Assembly: GCA_028641055.1 (NCBI GenBank)
Contig: CM054062.1
Location: 271,083,092 to 271,147,091 of the forward strand
Source: Alopecurus myosuroides
Lineage: Eukaryota > Streptophyta > Magnoliopsida > Poales > Poaceae
Direction of reading: 5' to 3'
Length of the DNA stretch: 64,000 nucleotides
Position 1 is the first letter of the stretch. The number at the start of each line of letters is the position of its first letter. Of this stretch, positions 8,539 through 17,691 are shown piece after piece. Below the pieces are notes generated by a model. It was not told the DNA's origin, ran no database searches, and saw only the letters and a list, made by a program, of their open reading frames with translations. The translations under genes and the position numbers were made by a program.

Positions 8539-11500
8539 CTACTCGGCCTCCTGAGCGCGATCTTCCGGGTCTTGCTCCTGGACCTGCTTCTTAGCTTTTT
8601 TGGCAGAGCCACCCGGACTCACCGCGCCAGGGCGGATAGGAGGAAGGACGGACGGTGTAGAGGCGGACGGCCCTGATTTTAAGTCGGCCTCCCTCTTCGA
8701 GGTTGCCTCCTTCTTCTTAGCTGAGTAATCAGCCCATTTCTCCAAGAGGTCAAGGGGCGGGGGTGCTTCCTCTGTGATAATCTTGTCATCAGCGTCATAC
8801 GCAGCCATTAGTGTATTAAGGTTCAAGCTATCGGCTAGAGTAGTGGCAGAAGGGCGCACTGCCGACTGAATGGCCTTGAAATCCTTAGGTGTAAATTTGG
8901 CGCCATCCGCCTTGAACTCAGGAAACCCGGAGATTATCTTCGCCGGGTCAAGCTTCGGAAAGTAAGCTTTGGCCAAGGTCAAAGCCCGTACTATACCAGT
9001 ACGGCAGGACGAACGCTTCCAGAGTTCAATCCATCCGGGTACAGTGGAGCAGGCTTGGACAAGGTTCTCTTCACCCGGATAGGCTTCCGTGGGCCAATTA
9101 ATGGCATTCAATATAAATTTGGTGCCGGCAAAGAAAGTCCGGAGCACACTCTTCAGGGTCCTAACCTTGACAATAGCATCTTCCTCTGGAGCTGCAAGGT
9201 TCGCGCCTATAGTGGAAACAGAAGCAAGAACGTATCAGTAGCAGCCGGGTGTGAAATTAGTCGGCAGGCAAAAATTAGGCGGCAGACAAAAACTTAGCCG
9301 GCAGGCAAACACTTACTAAGTAAGATCTGATAAGTATCGGAGACTTGATCCGATAACTTCTTCAAATCGGCCCGAGCGGCGAGGCACTTCTCCTTGTATT
9401 TGGAGACATCCTTCTTCAAAGTTTTCATATTATCCTCAAGGATTTCTCGACGTTTTATCTCGGCAAGAAGGAGTTGTTCAGTCTTCAGCAAGGTTTCATC
9501 AGACCGAGTTACATGTGCCTGTAAGTGTAAAAGGGTGCAAGAACCAGCTGAGTGTTATGGCAAGAAAAATATGGTGAGAAGTACCAAGCATAACTTTTGC
9601 AAGTTATACTCGGAACTTGGGGACTAGATAGGGAATATAAGATAACAAGCGCTCTTACTTGGTGCTCTGCAGCCATGCGCTCTAAAATCTCGCTCTCCGA
9701 AGCCTTCATGGTGAGAAGCTTGTCCATCAATTGTTCGAAAGTATCTTTATTCGTGTCAGAAGACCCGGGTCCTTGGAATTTCCTAGAAGAGGTTTTCTTC
9801 TTAGAAGGAGGTGGAACCCGGGTCATTTGCACGTTGGAATCCAACACTCCTTCTGCACCTAAGGCGGTGGTCTTTCCCTTGCTGGCGTGAGAAGCAATCG
9901 GATATTCGGCTTCCTGCCGATCTGGTTTAGTCGGCGATGTCTGTTCTTCATCGCCAGACGCGGTTGCAGTTTTGTCAGCTGGGTTCCCCTTACCCAGGCC
10001 CTTATCTTCTGAATCCTCTTGATCGCTGACAGCGACCGTGGCCCTGTAGATGTTATCACAAAGCAGCTAAATATGCAGTCAGGAAAAGATGACGAAGTAC
10101 CGGAAAGTATCTGGAAGGGGATTTTTACCCGGTATTCACCGCAAAGTCACAAGGAAATCCATCGTCAGACCCGGGGGAGGCTGGAAAATGTCAAGTTAAA
10201 TATTATGCGAGAATGCTTCGAGGAAACCGTGCTAACTAAGGAAAGATAGAGCAAGTACCAGCTTGCCGAGTGGGGAGCGGTGAAGAACCCGGGTTAAGGG
10301 CGTCGTTACCCGGGTGATTTCGAGTCGACCTGCGCTTAGGCGTGGGCGACCCCTTCAAGATTGACCAGTGGAATAACGTCAAGAAAGGTTCAGGAATATC
10401 ATTACGGTAATATAAAGTGAATGTGTGAAGGGGATGAAACCTTGGAGGTGGCTCCTTGAGCTTTTCTTTTAGATCCGGCTTTGGTTGCCGGCTCCGGTTC
10501 TTCCTCATCACTGGCGGATTCTACCTTGCCGTCCGAATCTTCTTCCTCGTCATCTTCTTGTTCTGAATGTCATCAAGATTACGGTTGGAAATAAAGGGGT
10601 TACGGTGAGTTCAAACGAGTCAAGTAAAACTCAGAGAGTACCTTCGTCTGAGTGAACAGCTTCTTGTTCCCCTGGACCTTCGGAGCTAGGGGGGGTATTG
10701 GTGTTCCAAAAGTCGTCATCATCCTGAAATGTGTTAAAGTACGGGTTATCAGTTGCATCAAGTGGAAAGAGCGAAAGTAAAGGCGTCAGAGTCGGGTTTT
10801 TACCTGGGGGGCCGGGTTTTCAAGTGTGAAGGGCTCTAACCCGGATATGTTCCGGATTACCTCGAGCTTCTCCGTAAGAAAACCCTTGATGGTCTTGAGA
10901 GTGTCGCCAATTGCGAAGATGTTGTCAGAGTATCGTAGTGGATCAGAAGGTTCCCCAGAATACTCGCACATCAGCTTTGTGCGGATGGAGTTGGGTTGAA
11001 TTCTGAAGTCGACCCAGGTCTTCACTAGGTTGAGCCCAATGAGGCCCTGGGCTCTAAGGGTGGCGAGTTTGTATAGCAGAGGTTGGATTGCCTCCCTATC
11101 TGAGTCGGGGGCAAAGGCACTAAATTTATCGGAGATATCAAGGAGACCATCAGAATAACCCGGCAGTTTCTTTTGGCCGGATGGGGAAGTGTCCTGGCAG
11201 TAGAAATAAGAAAGCTGCCAGTGTTTGACATGAGAGTTAAGGGTGAGGGATGGCATCGGAGAGTTCTTGCGGCGCTGGATCGAAACCCCGCCGCAAGTGA
11301 GAAGCGCCCCATCACCGCTTTCGCGGCACGGTTTGCATTGATAAAGCTCGATAAAAAGAGCTAGATTTGGTGGAGTGCATAAATAGGATTCAGAAAGGAC
11401 AATAAAGTGGGTAATATTCAGCACGGAATTGGGCCCGATGTCGAAGACGCGAAGGCCATAGTGACTAAGAATGTCACGGAAAAAAGGATGACCGGGTGGG

Positions 11501-11733
11501 CGAAAACCCCGGGTCACATCTTCCACGAAGCAGATTACCTCGTCTTTTGTAGGGGTGGGCCGGGTCTCCTTACCCGGCACCCTCCATTGGATATCCTCCT
11601 GAGGAGGGAGAACTCCCAGCTCCACTAGCTCCTCCAACTTGGCCTTCGTGACCATCGACCGCCCCCAGTTGGCGGAAATGGTGTTGGGGGCTTTAGCCTT
11701 GGTTGGGGTTTTCATCTGTTTCTTGGGAGCCAT
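8539..11733 (-). CDS. antisense multi-exon gene of Tat element (putative gypsy-type transposon protein)
   Basis: Seven coding exons traced on the minus strand by GT/AG borders: 11733-10804, 10723-10642, 10562-10441, 10352-10259, 10043-9659, 9518-9317, 9206-8539. Exon 1 (310 aa, MAPKKQMKTPTKAK) has the conserved core of the antisense ORF of Grande/RIRE2-like elements, the Transposase_28-type domain: EVICFVEDVTRGFRPPGHPFF, then SHYGLRVFDIGPNSVLNI. Exons 2-4 are short and acidic/Ser/Pro-rich; exons 5-6 encode Lys-rich and coiled-coil segments; exon 7 ends with a Lys/Pro-rich tail. Junction phases agree at five of six introns. At exon 4/5 the best frame needs phase 2 where phase 1 is left, so that junction is misplaced or a 1-nt defect exists. 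About 827 aa. Function unknown. Start: first ATG after a leader-intron acceptor at 11743. Confidence 0.8.
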
Positions 11734-11742
11734 GTGGTTGAT

Positions 11743-12254
11743 CTGCAAGGCATCAAATAAGAAGAAGATTAAGACATGGAAGTTATGAAACAGTCAGGTA
11801 TCAGCCGGATGGTATTGAGGTATGACAGGAGATCCGGGTGTTAGCCCGTAGAATCAAGCTCGGAAGTTCCGGGTCTTGCGTATTATGGAGAAATTTAGGG
11901 GATCTAAATGGCAAAGAAGCTTTTTGAAAACGATGGGCAGTGGCTTAAGCGCCAAATGTGAATAAAGGGGATTAAAAAGGAGCAGTCCAGCCGAGTGACT
12001 GATGTAGGGGCGGAAATCTTGGGCAGTACGAGCCTAGATTGGAAGTTTTATTTTCAAATTCGTGGCGAAGGTAATGATTGTGGGCAGTAGGCGAGTTGGT
12101 TGGAGTATGCGCTTTATCTTTTGTGCGAACTAAAAGAGACTATGGGTAGCCTAATCCGGTCTAGCCAAGAAATTCGAGGCGGACGGATCTGGATCTAATC
12201 TGAGGAAAAAAATCAGAGGTTGCGAGGGGAAGTTGAAGAACGCCAAAGGCTTAC
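11743..12254 (-). other. leader intron of the antisense Tat gene
   Basis: Minus strand: donor CCG/GTAAGCC at 12255/12254 and acceptor TTGCAG at 11743, nine bases before the ATG. The upstream leader (12255 to about 12495) shows no ATG on the minus strand, as expected of a 5' untranslated exon. Confidence 0.6.
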
Positions 12255-12521
12255 CGGAGGAGATCCGAGGGAGGCCTTGCGGAGGCAGATGGCGCAGGCC
12301 TGATGTCCTTTTGCGGTTCTTGGTGGGCCGGATGAGAGTTTGCCGGCGGATCTTGGCGGCGGCGCGGAGCGACCGGTGGCGGAGCGTAGCCTTCGGGCAA
12401 TGGGTTCCGGTGACGTGCGTGGAAGGTCCGTGGTGGCGCTCAGGAAGAAAGAGAGCTCAAGAGGAGAAAGGAATGGAGCGGGGGAAATGAGCCGTTAGGG
12501 TTCGAGTCATTCCTAAGGAGC

Positions 12522-12530
12522 TTTTTTATA
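12522..12530 (-). promoter_or_regulatory. TATA box of antisense Tat gene
   Basis: Minus strand reads TATAAAAAA. A start near 12495 would give a GC-rich, ATG-free leader of about 240 nt ending at the splice donor at 12254. Confidence 0.6.
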
Positions 12531-12539
12531 GTGCGACTG

Positions 12540-12900
12540 GATAAGCCCGGCTCGGTGAGTGGAGGCCGGGAATTGTGGGAATAAAACGGCTATTTATTTA
12601 AAGATCCTGCGAGATATGCGCCCAGTATTGAGTAAAGCATCCGGATAAAGAAAGAAGGGGATTCGTCCCGCGATGATGGGATTAGCTGTCAAGCATAGGA
12701 TCTTGGCGTTGCTACTATGATTTGGATCCAGAAGTTTAAACCAAGGTGTTTGGAGGGAAAAGCCTGAATTATCGCATGGCCACCAAGGAGCAAGGCCTAG
12801 CTGGATGTTGAAACATCTTAACCCGGTTTCCATGTGCCCGTGTGATTGATATCTTTTCAGGAATAGCAAGCGCTTCAAGGAGATCCGTGAAGCCCAGGCT
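12540..12900. other. Tat 3' non-coding region upstream of polypurine tract
   Basis: No supported gene on either strand. It lies between the antisense promoter and the 3' LTR. Confidence 0.55.
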
Positions 12901-12914
12901 ATTCTGGGGACTAC
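12901..12914 (+). other. polypurine tract region of Tat element
   Basis: ATTCTGGGGACTAC lies directly against the 3' LTR. The GGGGACTAC/TG arrangement is usual in grass Tat elements and would prime plus-strand synthesis. Confidence 0.7.
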
Positions 12915-13399
12915 TGATGGGGGGATGCTAACCCGGTATGCCAAGATCCGAGGAATAATCCGGCCCAGAGACAGTGAGCAGGATACAGCTAGGGATAAAG
13001 ATGTTTGTGGAGGCCCAAGCTCGTGGGCCTAGTGACCCGGATTATGGGTGTTGTAAAGGAAAGTTAGGGTTAGCACGCCGTGTATGGGTAGGACCCGGGT
13101 GTGCCTTGTAAAGTAAGTTAGGAGGGTACGGGTACTATATAAACCGACCCTCGGGTATAGATTGATACAGAGATCTAGAGATTTGAGAACCTTAGCAATA
13201 TCGAGTGGTATCGAGTATCCAGTGTAAACCCTAATCGAGTTATTGTATCGAGAATAGAGATCCGGCGACTTCGATTGCCGGCTGTCATATCAAGTTGTAT
13301 CATGTCTTCCTTTGAGCTAAACCCTCTCCCGAACGCCTGTGTCGACTTGCCCCAAGATCAGTTACCCCTGGTAACATCTGCCGTGATTATCCCACGACA
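12915..13399 (+). repeat. 3' LTR of Tat gypsy element
   Basis: 485 bp, near identical to 3397-3881 (two substitutions). TATA copy at 13136-13143. Confidence 0.95.
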
Positions 13400-13404
13400 C
13401 TCGT

Positions 13405-14144
13405 TTTCCTAGCTAAGTGTTTCTCTTAGGAAAATCTCTCTCACCTGGCCTTTCATTTGTGTGTTTCTTGCAAGTGAGGGGGAGAAGTACTATCTTCAGT
13501 TTGGTCTTCCATCCTAAGCCTATCTCATCCTAGAAACCACTTTCTATTCTTGAACATACTCAAAAATTGACACTAGAGGAAGAGGAAGGGTGCCCCGGTA
13601 CTAGCTAGATTTTGTTTGATCTACCTCCTTTTTATCATGTAGGGCATCGATTAAAACCAAAAGTATTACTCGACAGGGTTATCACGAAGTAATAAACTAG
13701 AGCTAAACTCGATTCATGCTGTGACGCACGCCACGATGTTGATGAGCCCTACCGCGTGTGTATAGTTGAAAGCAGTTTTTCTGCTCAAACTTATACACCA
13801 GGGACTACCGTACGCGTCCGGTACTACCATCTGTTTAGATAGAAGATGACTCTGTCTGTGGAAATCTGTATAGCCGGTACTACCGAGCTAGCACGGTACT
13901 ACCGCCTGTGCAAAAGAAAGCAGATTCGTTCTGCCGAAAATTACATAGTCGGTACTACCGGGAGATGCAGTTTCGACTTAAAATACACAGTCGTGCGGGC
14001 TGGGGGTTATTTCCCACCCGCACGAACTGCTCCCTCACTGCTGCCCCCTCCCTCTCCCTCGTCCGGCTGGGTCTTCACTCGTCGGAATCTGCCGTTTCCA
14101 GCCGTGTTTTCGCCGTGGAAATCTCTCCCACACTGATCTCCTCC
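13405..14144 (+). other. SIRE 3' non-coding region, right of the insertion, leader/promoter of the extra gene
   Basis: No coding frame. It continues the copia sequence interrupted at 3396. From about 13798 it carries GGTACTACCG-type motifs, followed by a pyrimidine-rich stretch (14000-14144) resembling a 5' leader just before the ATG at 14145. Confidence 0.55.
13798..13965 (+). repeat. cluster of GGTACTACCG motifs upstream of the spliced SIRE gene
   Basis: At least four or five exact or near copies of GGTACTACCG separated by 10-50 bp, several flanked by GCGTCC. One further pair lies inside the intron (14385-14415), and many copies lie in the LTR (16537-17002). Confidence 0.8.
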
Positions 14145-16017
14145 ATGGCCTCCGGTATTTCTCCTCTCTTTGCTCTTGTTTTGGGTCCCCATTGATGCCA
14201 TTGATGAACCCTAGATGATATCTTGAGGATAGATACTTGTAGATCTGATTTCTTCGGTTAAAATTGGATGGATTGTTCACCTTAGGCTGGAAATAGCTTT
14301 GCCTAGTTCATTTTAGTTTAAACTTGTCAAACTCTCTTTGATTTAGTGCTTGGATTTGGAGCAGGGAACCTAAAACTTGTGAGGCCGGTACTGCCGGACG
14401 CGGTCCGGTACTACCGCCTTTACAAGTTTGGGAGATATCAACCTGTTGAAACTTGAATAAACTAGTTTTAATATCCTTTTTTTCCTTGAGTATGTTCCCT
14501 CATCTTGTTTCCTATCCCTATCCCTCTGTTTCACAGGTTCTCGTGGTCTTGAGTCTTTGGGGAAGGAACCGGTCACCTATGTTAGAAACAAGCGCAAGGC
14601 ACCGGGAGACAAGGCTGTGCCTATTGAGAAAGAAGAGGATGAGTTAATGGCTGATTATGAGGCTGAGGCTGAGGTCATGCCAGACCCTACCACTGCTAGG
14701 ACTCGAAGTGGTGGTCGGGGTGGACGTGGTGGTGGTGGTGGTTCTTCACAGCCCAAGGTCGTGGCTAGGAAATCTGCTTGTAAGCAATTCAACAAGTGGA
14801 AGCCTGAAGCTTATCAGCAATATAGGCAAGAAAATCCATATGAGCATGAGAGGGATTATTTTGATAATACCCACTTCTTCACGAAGGACCAAGAGCGTGT
14901 CTACAATGACATCTATGTGGGCAATGACTACTCTGTCACCACCCAACACACTCTGAACATTCCCCACATGAGGCTTCCCAAGTTCAAGGGCTACTCTGAT
15001 GAATCCTTGGCCATGTGTTAGGAATTTGGCCTCATTCCCCTTATGAAGTTAAACCATCCTTACATCGAGTATTACATCATGCAATTCCATGCCACCGTGC
15101 ACTTTGGCAATAATAAAGAGAGAACTTTGAAGTGGATGACCAAGGATAGGATGCTCTTAGCCACCATGAAAGAATTTGGTGCTCTCTTGGGTTATGAGGA
15201 TAAAGGGGCTCAAGAGCCAAGTGGATGGACATGCCATGACAAAAACTACTCTAGACACAAGAGAACCATTGCCAACATCACCATGGAAGGAGGTACACCG
15301 GAAAAAACTGCTCATCTCATTCTCCCATTTGAGATCCTTCACCGTATCTATAGGGAGACTCTTGCTCCACGAATGGGGAATTTGGATGAGGTTCACGGTT
15401 TTGTGTTTGACATCCTCAAGGGGTCCAAGGAGAAGCAAGGTATCGGTCAACGGTTAGATGTGATGGATTGGATCCATGAAGAGCTGTGGCTTTCAGTGAT
15501 TGATAAGAGGCCACGCATCTTTGGCCCTTATATCATGAAGATTATCAAGAGGAAGTGGTAGGAAGCCACAAAGGAGGACATAATGAAGGATGGCAGTCCA
15601 GTGCTCAAGAAACCCGTGAAGGAGCCTATAGTTAAGGCTCATCTGTCTTCCTCTGAGCTAGAAACTGCTGCAGCCCAAAAGGCATCCTCATCTCGTATTG
15701 GTGTGAGGGCTGGAGCACCACCTGATGTTCCTATCTCTGTGGAGGAACCCTCATGGTTCAAGAAGTTCTAGATCAAGGCCAAGAAGGCCTTTTGCCTCCA
15801 GCTTGACATCCAGGAGCGCTTGTATGATGCTCACATATTTCACAAGAAGGCTGCTTCTCGTCAAAAGAAGATGATGGCTTAGATGGGTTTGCCCGTGTCT
15901 TCAGGGTCCGAGGAAGAAATCACTCCCAGGGCAAAGTGGATCTCCAAGCATAGCACATGGATCAGCCCTGACATTCCTTCCTCTTCCACCCACCACTTTC
16001 CCGGAGACGAGGAGTGA
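14145..16017 (+). pseudogene. spliced extra gene of SIRE element (env-like position), four in-frame TAG stops
   Basis: Exon 1 is ATGGCCTCCG (14145-14154). An intron of 382 bp follows (GTATTT at 14155 to a pyrimidine-rich TTTCACAG ending 14536). Exon 2 runs 14537-16017. Joined, the frame reads MASGSRGLESLGKEPVTYVR without a break, giving 497 codons to TGA 16015-16017. Four TAG codons interrupt it (15019, 15559, 15769, 15880); there is no frameshift. The N-terminal part is Lys/Glu-rich with a Gly/Arg-rich run (SGGRGGRGGGGG); the middle resembles the plant transposon-protein domain found beside grass LTR elements (HPYIEYYIMQFHATVHF, LLATMKEFGALLGY, FEILHRIYRETLAPRMG); the C-terminal part is Lys/Ser-rich. 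I see no signal peptide or clear membrane segment, so env-like refers to position only. Function unknown. Confidence 0.75.
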
Positions 16018-16354
16018 CTTGGGACATTAGCCTCTTCTCCCTTTTTGGCATTTTATGACAAAGGGGGAGAATGAGTATATTAGGTTGAGCCGGGATTTTC
16101 GTGGGTGGATTCACAAGCTTGCTATCTTCATTATTTCTCTTGCTTGTGTCTCCGTTTAGTTAAACCTTTTATTTGGTGTTGAACTTTTAAGTTGGAGTGT
16201 GGTGTAAGACTTTTTTTTATCCCGTTTAGTACTATCTATCTACCGCAAGTCTTGTTCCTAGCTATTTCTTCTCTTATGGATTACTTAAGTTCACTTGTGC
16301 TATCAATTCCTTGCTCAACAATTGTATTGTCATCAAACACCAAAAAGGGGAGAT
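16018..16354 (+). other. SIRE region between extra gene and LTR, with polypurine tract
   Basis: It contains ACAAAGGGGGAGAATG near 16058-16073, a tract typical of SIRE 3' regions, and CAAAAAGGGGAGAT at 16341-16354 directly before the LTR, the likely plus-strand primer. Confidence 0.7.
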
Positions 16355-16536
16355 TGAAAGAGCATTTCCCCGCATTTTGTTTTGATGTTTGTTGACAACA
16401 TAATTAGAGCACTAATGTGTGGTAAGTGTCTACAGGTCATTGTGCTTAAATTGTTCTTCATGGTATTTTTGGTCTTGTGCTAAAACCCCGTTGAGATCCT
16501 CGAAGAGTTTTGTCTATTGTGAGGGGTTACAGACTG

Positions 16537-17002
16537 GGCCGGTACTACCGGAAGGCGTCCGATACTACCGGGTTTTCCCAGTTACAGCACTGGTGTTTGC
16601 GCGCAAGCTTCTGTTTACTTCGGCCCTACCGGGCTGGTCCGGTAGTTCAACTCGGTACTACCGGACCCGCCCGGTACTATCGACCATGGTCTGCTTGTGT
16701 GCGCTGGTGGAGCTGATGGGTTGCTGTGGGGCGATACTTTCGGATCAGCACGGAAGTACCGGGGTTGCGGTACTACCGGACCAGCTCGGTAGTACCATAA
16801 AATCTCTATTGGAGCCTGGATGCGCACTGGACTCGTTTCCCCCATCTTCTGGTAAGTTTGGAACTACCGGGGGCGTCCGATAGTTCAGCGCGGTACTGTC
16901 GGATCTGCCCGGTAGTACCGACTGTGGTTTCTGTCTGTGAAGCTGCGTTGACCACAGTGGAGAGATGCAAGGGCGGTACTATCGGACGGCGTCCGGTAGT
17001 AC
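16537..17002 (+). repeat. GGTACTACCG / CGGTAGTACC motif array in SIRE U3
   Basis: More than ten exact or near copies in both orientations, often paired around GGCGTCC to make imperfect palindromes. The array lies 50-500 bp upstream of the TATA box. Confidence 0.85.
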
Positions 17003-17048
17003 CGGGTGAAGCAACAAATGTTCCAAACGGTCAAATTCGTGGGATGGG

Positions 17049-17056
17049 TATAAATA
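17049..17056 (+). promoter_or_regulatory. TATA box of SIRE LTR
   Basis: TATAAATA downstream of the motif array. Start predicted near 17080. Confidence 0.6.
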
Positions 17057-17691
17057 GCCCATCCCCTTCTTCCCCAAATTCTTGTTCATCCAAAGCATTC
17101 AAGTGCATTTATTAAGCTCACCAAAACTTCAATTACTCCCAATCCCTCCACCCAAACTCGTTGATTCTTGGAGGATTGAAGGAGAAGGCCCCGATCTACT
17201 TCTCCACCAAGCCATTCTTTATTCCCCCTCATTCACTTAAGGGTTCTAGTCTAGGGTTTCCTTTGTGGAGAACTTAGACACCATTGCTACTCTTGGATTC
17301 GTGGTGATTGTTTGGAGCCCCCAATTTGGTTGTGGGTGTGTGCCCTAGATTGATGTAAAGGATTCGATTCCCGCCTCAAAGGGGATCAATAGTGGAAGGT
17401 GGACTAGGCCTTTGTGGCGGGGTTCGCCGGAGAATAGGGTGACGCCTTTGTGGCAAAGCTCACACCCCTCCAACGAGACGTACTCCCTTAATAAGGAGGA
17501 ACTCGGGATTACATCGTGTCTTCGCGTGCTTCATATCGGTTACCTCGTTCCCTTCCCCTTTACTTGTGCTTGTATTTTATTTGTTCTTGTTCTTTTCATA
17601 TAGGTAAATTCACCGTAGTTTCATTATCTAGAGAATTTAACTTTGTGTCAAGCCTATTCACCCCCCTCTAGGTTCCCATACTATTCGTTCA

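Larger units (their letters stand above)
3397..13399 (+). mobile_element. Tat-lineage Ty3/gypsy retrotransposon, complete ends, pol deleted, very young
   Basis: Seen: two 485-bp LTRs (3397-3881 and 12915-13399) starting TG and ending CA, 5-bp target duplicates CTCGT (3392-3396 and 13400-13404), an 18-nt PBS matching plant tRNA-Lys, an uninterrupted gag-protease frame, almost no pol, a minus-strand multi-exon gene, and a polypurine tract at the 3' LTR. The LTRs differ at two sites only (3605 G versus 13123 A; 3843 T versus 13361 G), 0.41 percent, roughly 0.16 million years at the commonly used grass rate of 1.3e-8 per site per year. Family knowledge: an antisense gene before the 3' LTR marks Grande/RIRE2-like Tat elements. 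Inference: a non-autonomous derivative mobilised in trans. Confidence 0.93.
1..17691 (+). mobile_element. SIRE-type Ty1/copia retrotransposon, 5' end outside window, split by a gypsy insertion
   Basis: Seen: copia-order domains (GAG-pre-integrase, integrase, reverse transcriptase, RNase H) from 1 to 3087, a non-coding stretch, a spliced extra gene (14145-16017), a G-rich tract (16341-16354) and one LTR (16355-17691). The order pol, extra ORF, polypurine tract, LTR is that of the SIRE/Maximus lineage. The gypsy element at 3397-13399 sits between 5-bp duplicates, so 3396 and 13405 were once adjacent. With it removed, pol to LTR is about 3.3 kb. Inference: one element. The alternative is a second, non-autonomous element covering about 13800-17691, but I find no 5' LTR for it. 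The 5' LTR, PBS and gag lie upstream of the window. Confidence 0.75.
16355..17691 (+). repeat. 3' LTR of SIRE-type copia element
   Basis: It begins TGAAAGAGCATTT right after the polypurine tract. It ends near 17691 (CGTTCA) following the CCTATTCACCCCCCTCTAGG block usual at SIRE LTR ends. TGAA/TTCA are short terminal inverted repeats. About 1337 bp. U3 is packed with GGTACTACCG motifs. No partner LTR in the window, so the right border rests on family knowledge and the terminal repeat only. Confidence 0.72.

Noticed and set aside
12233..12490. Plus-strand Arg-rich frame of 85 codons
   Set aside because: It is the complement of the GC-rich leader of the antisense gene; no domain, no context.
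13800..17691. A separate non-autonomous copia element with its own 5' LTR at about 13800
   Set aside because: The only resemblance of 13800-13965 to the LTR is the GGTACTACCG motif; the sequence between motifs does not align, and no LTR start or PBS is visible. A single SIRE element is simpler.
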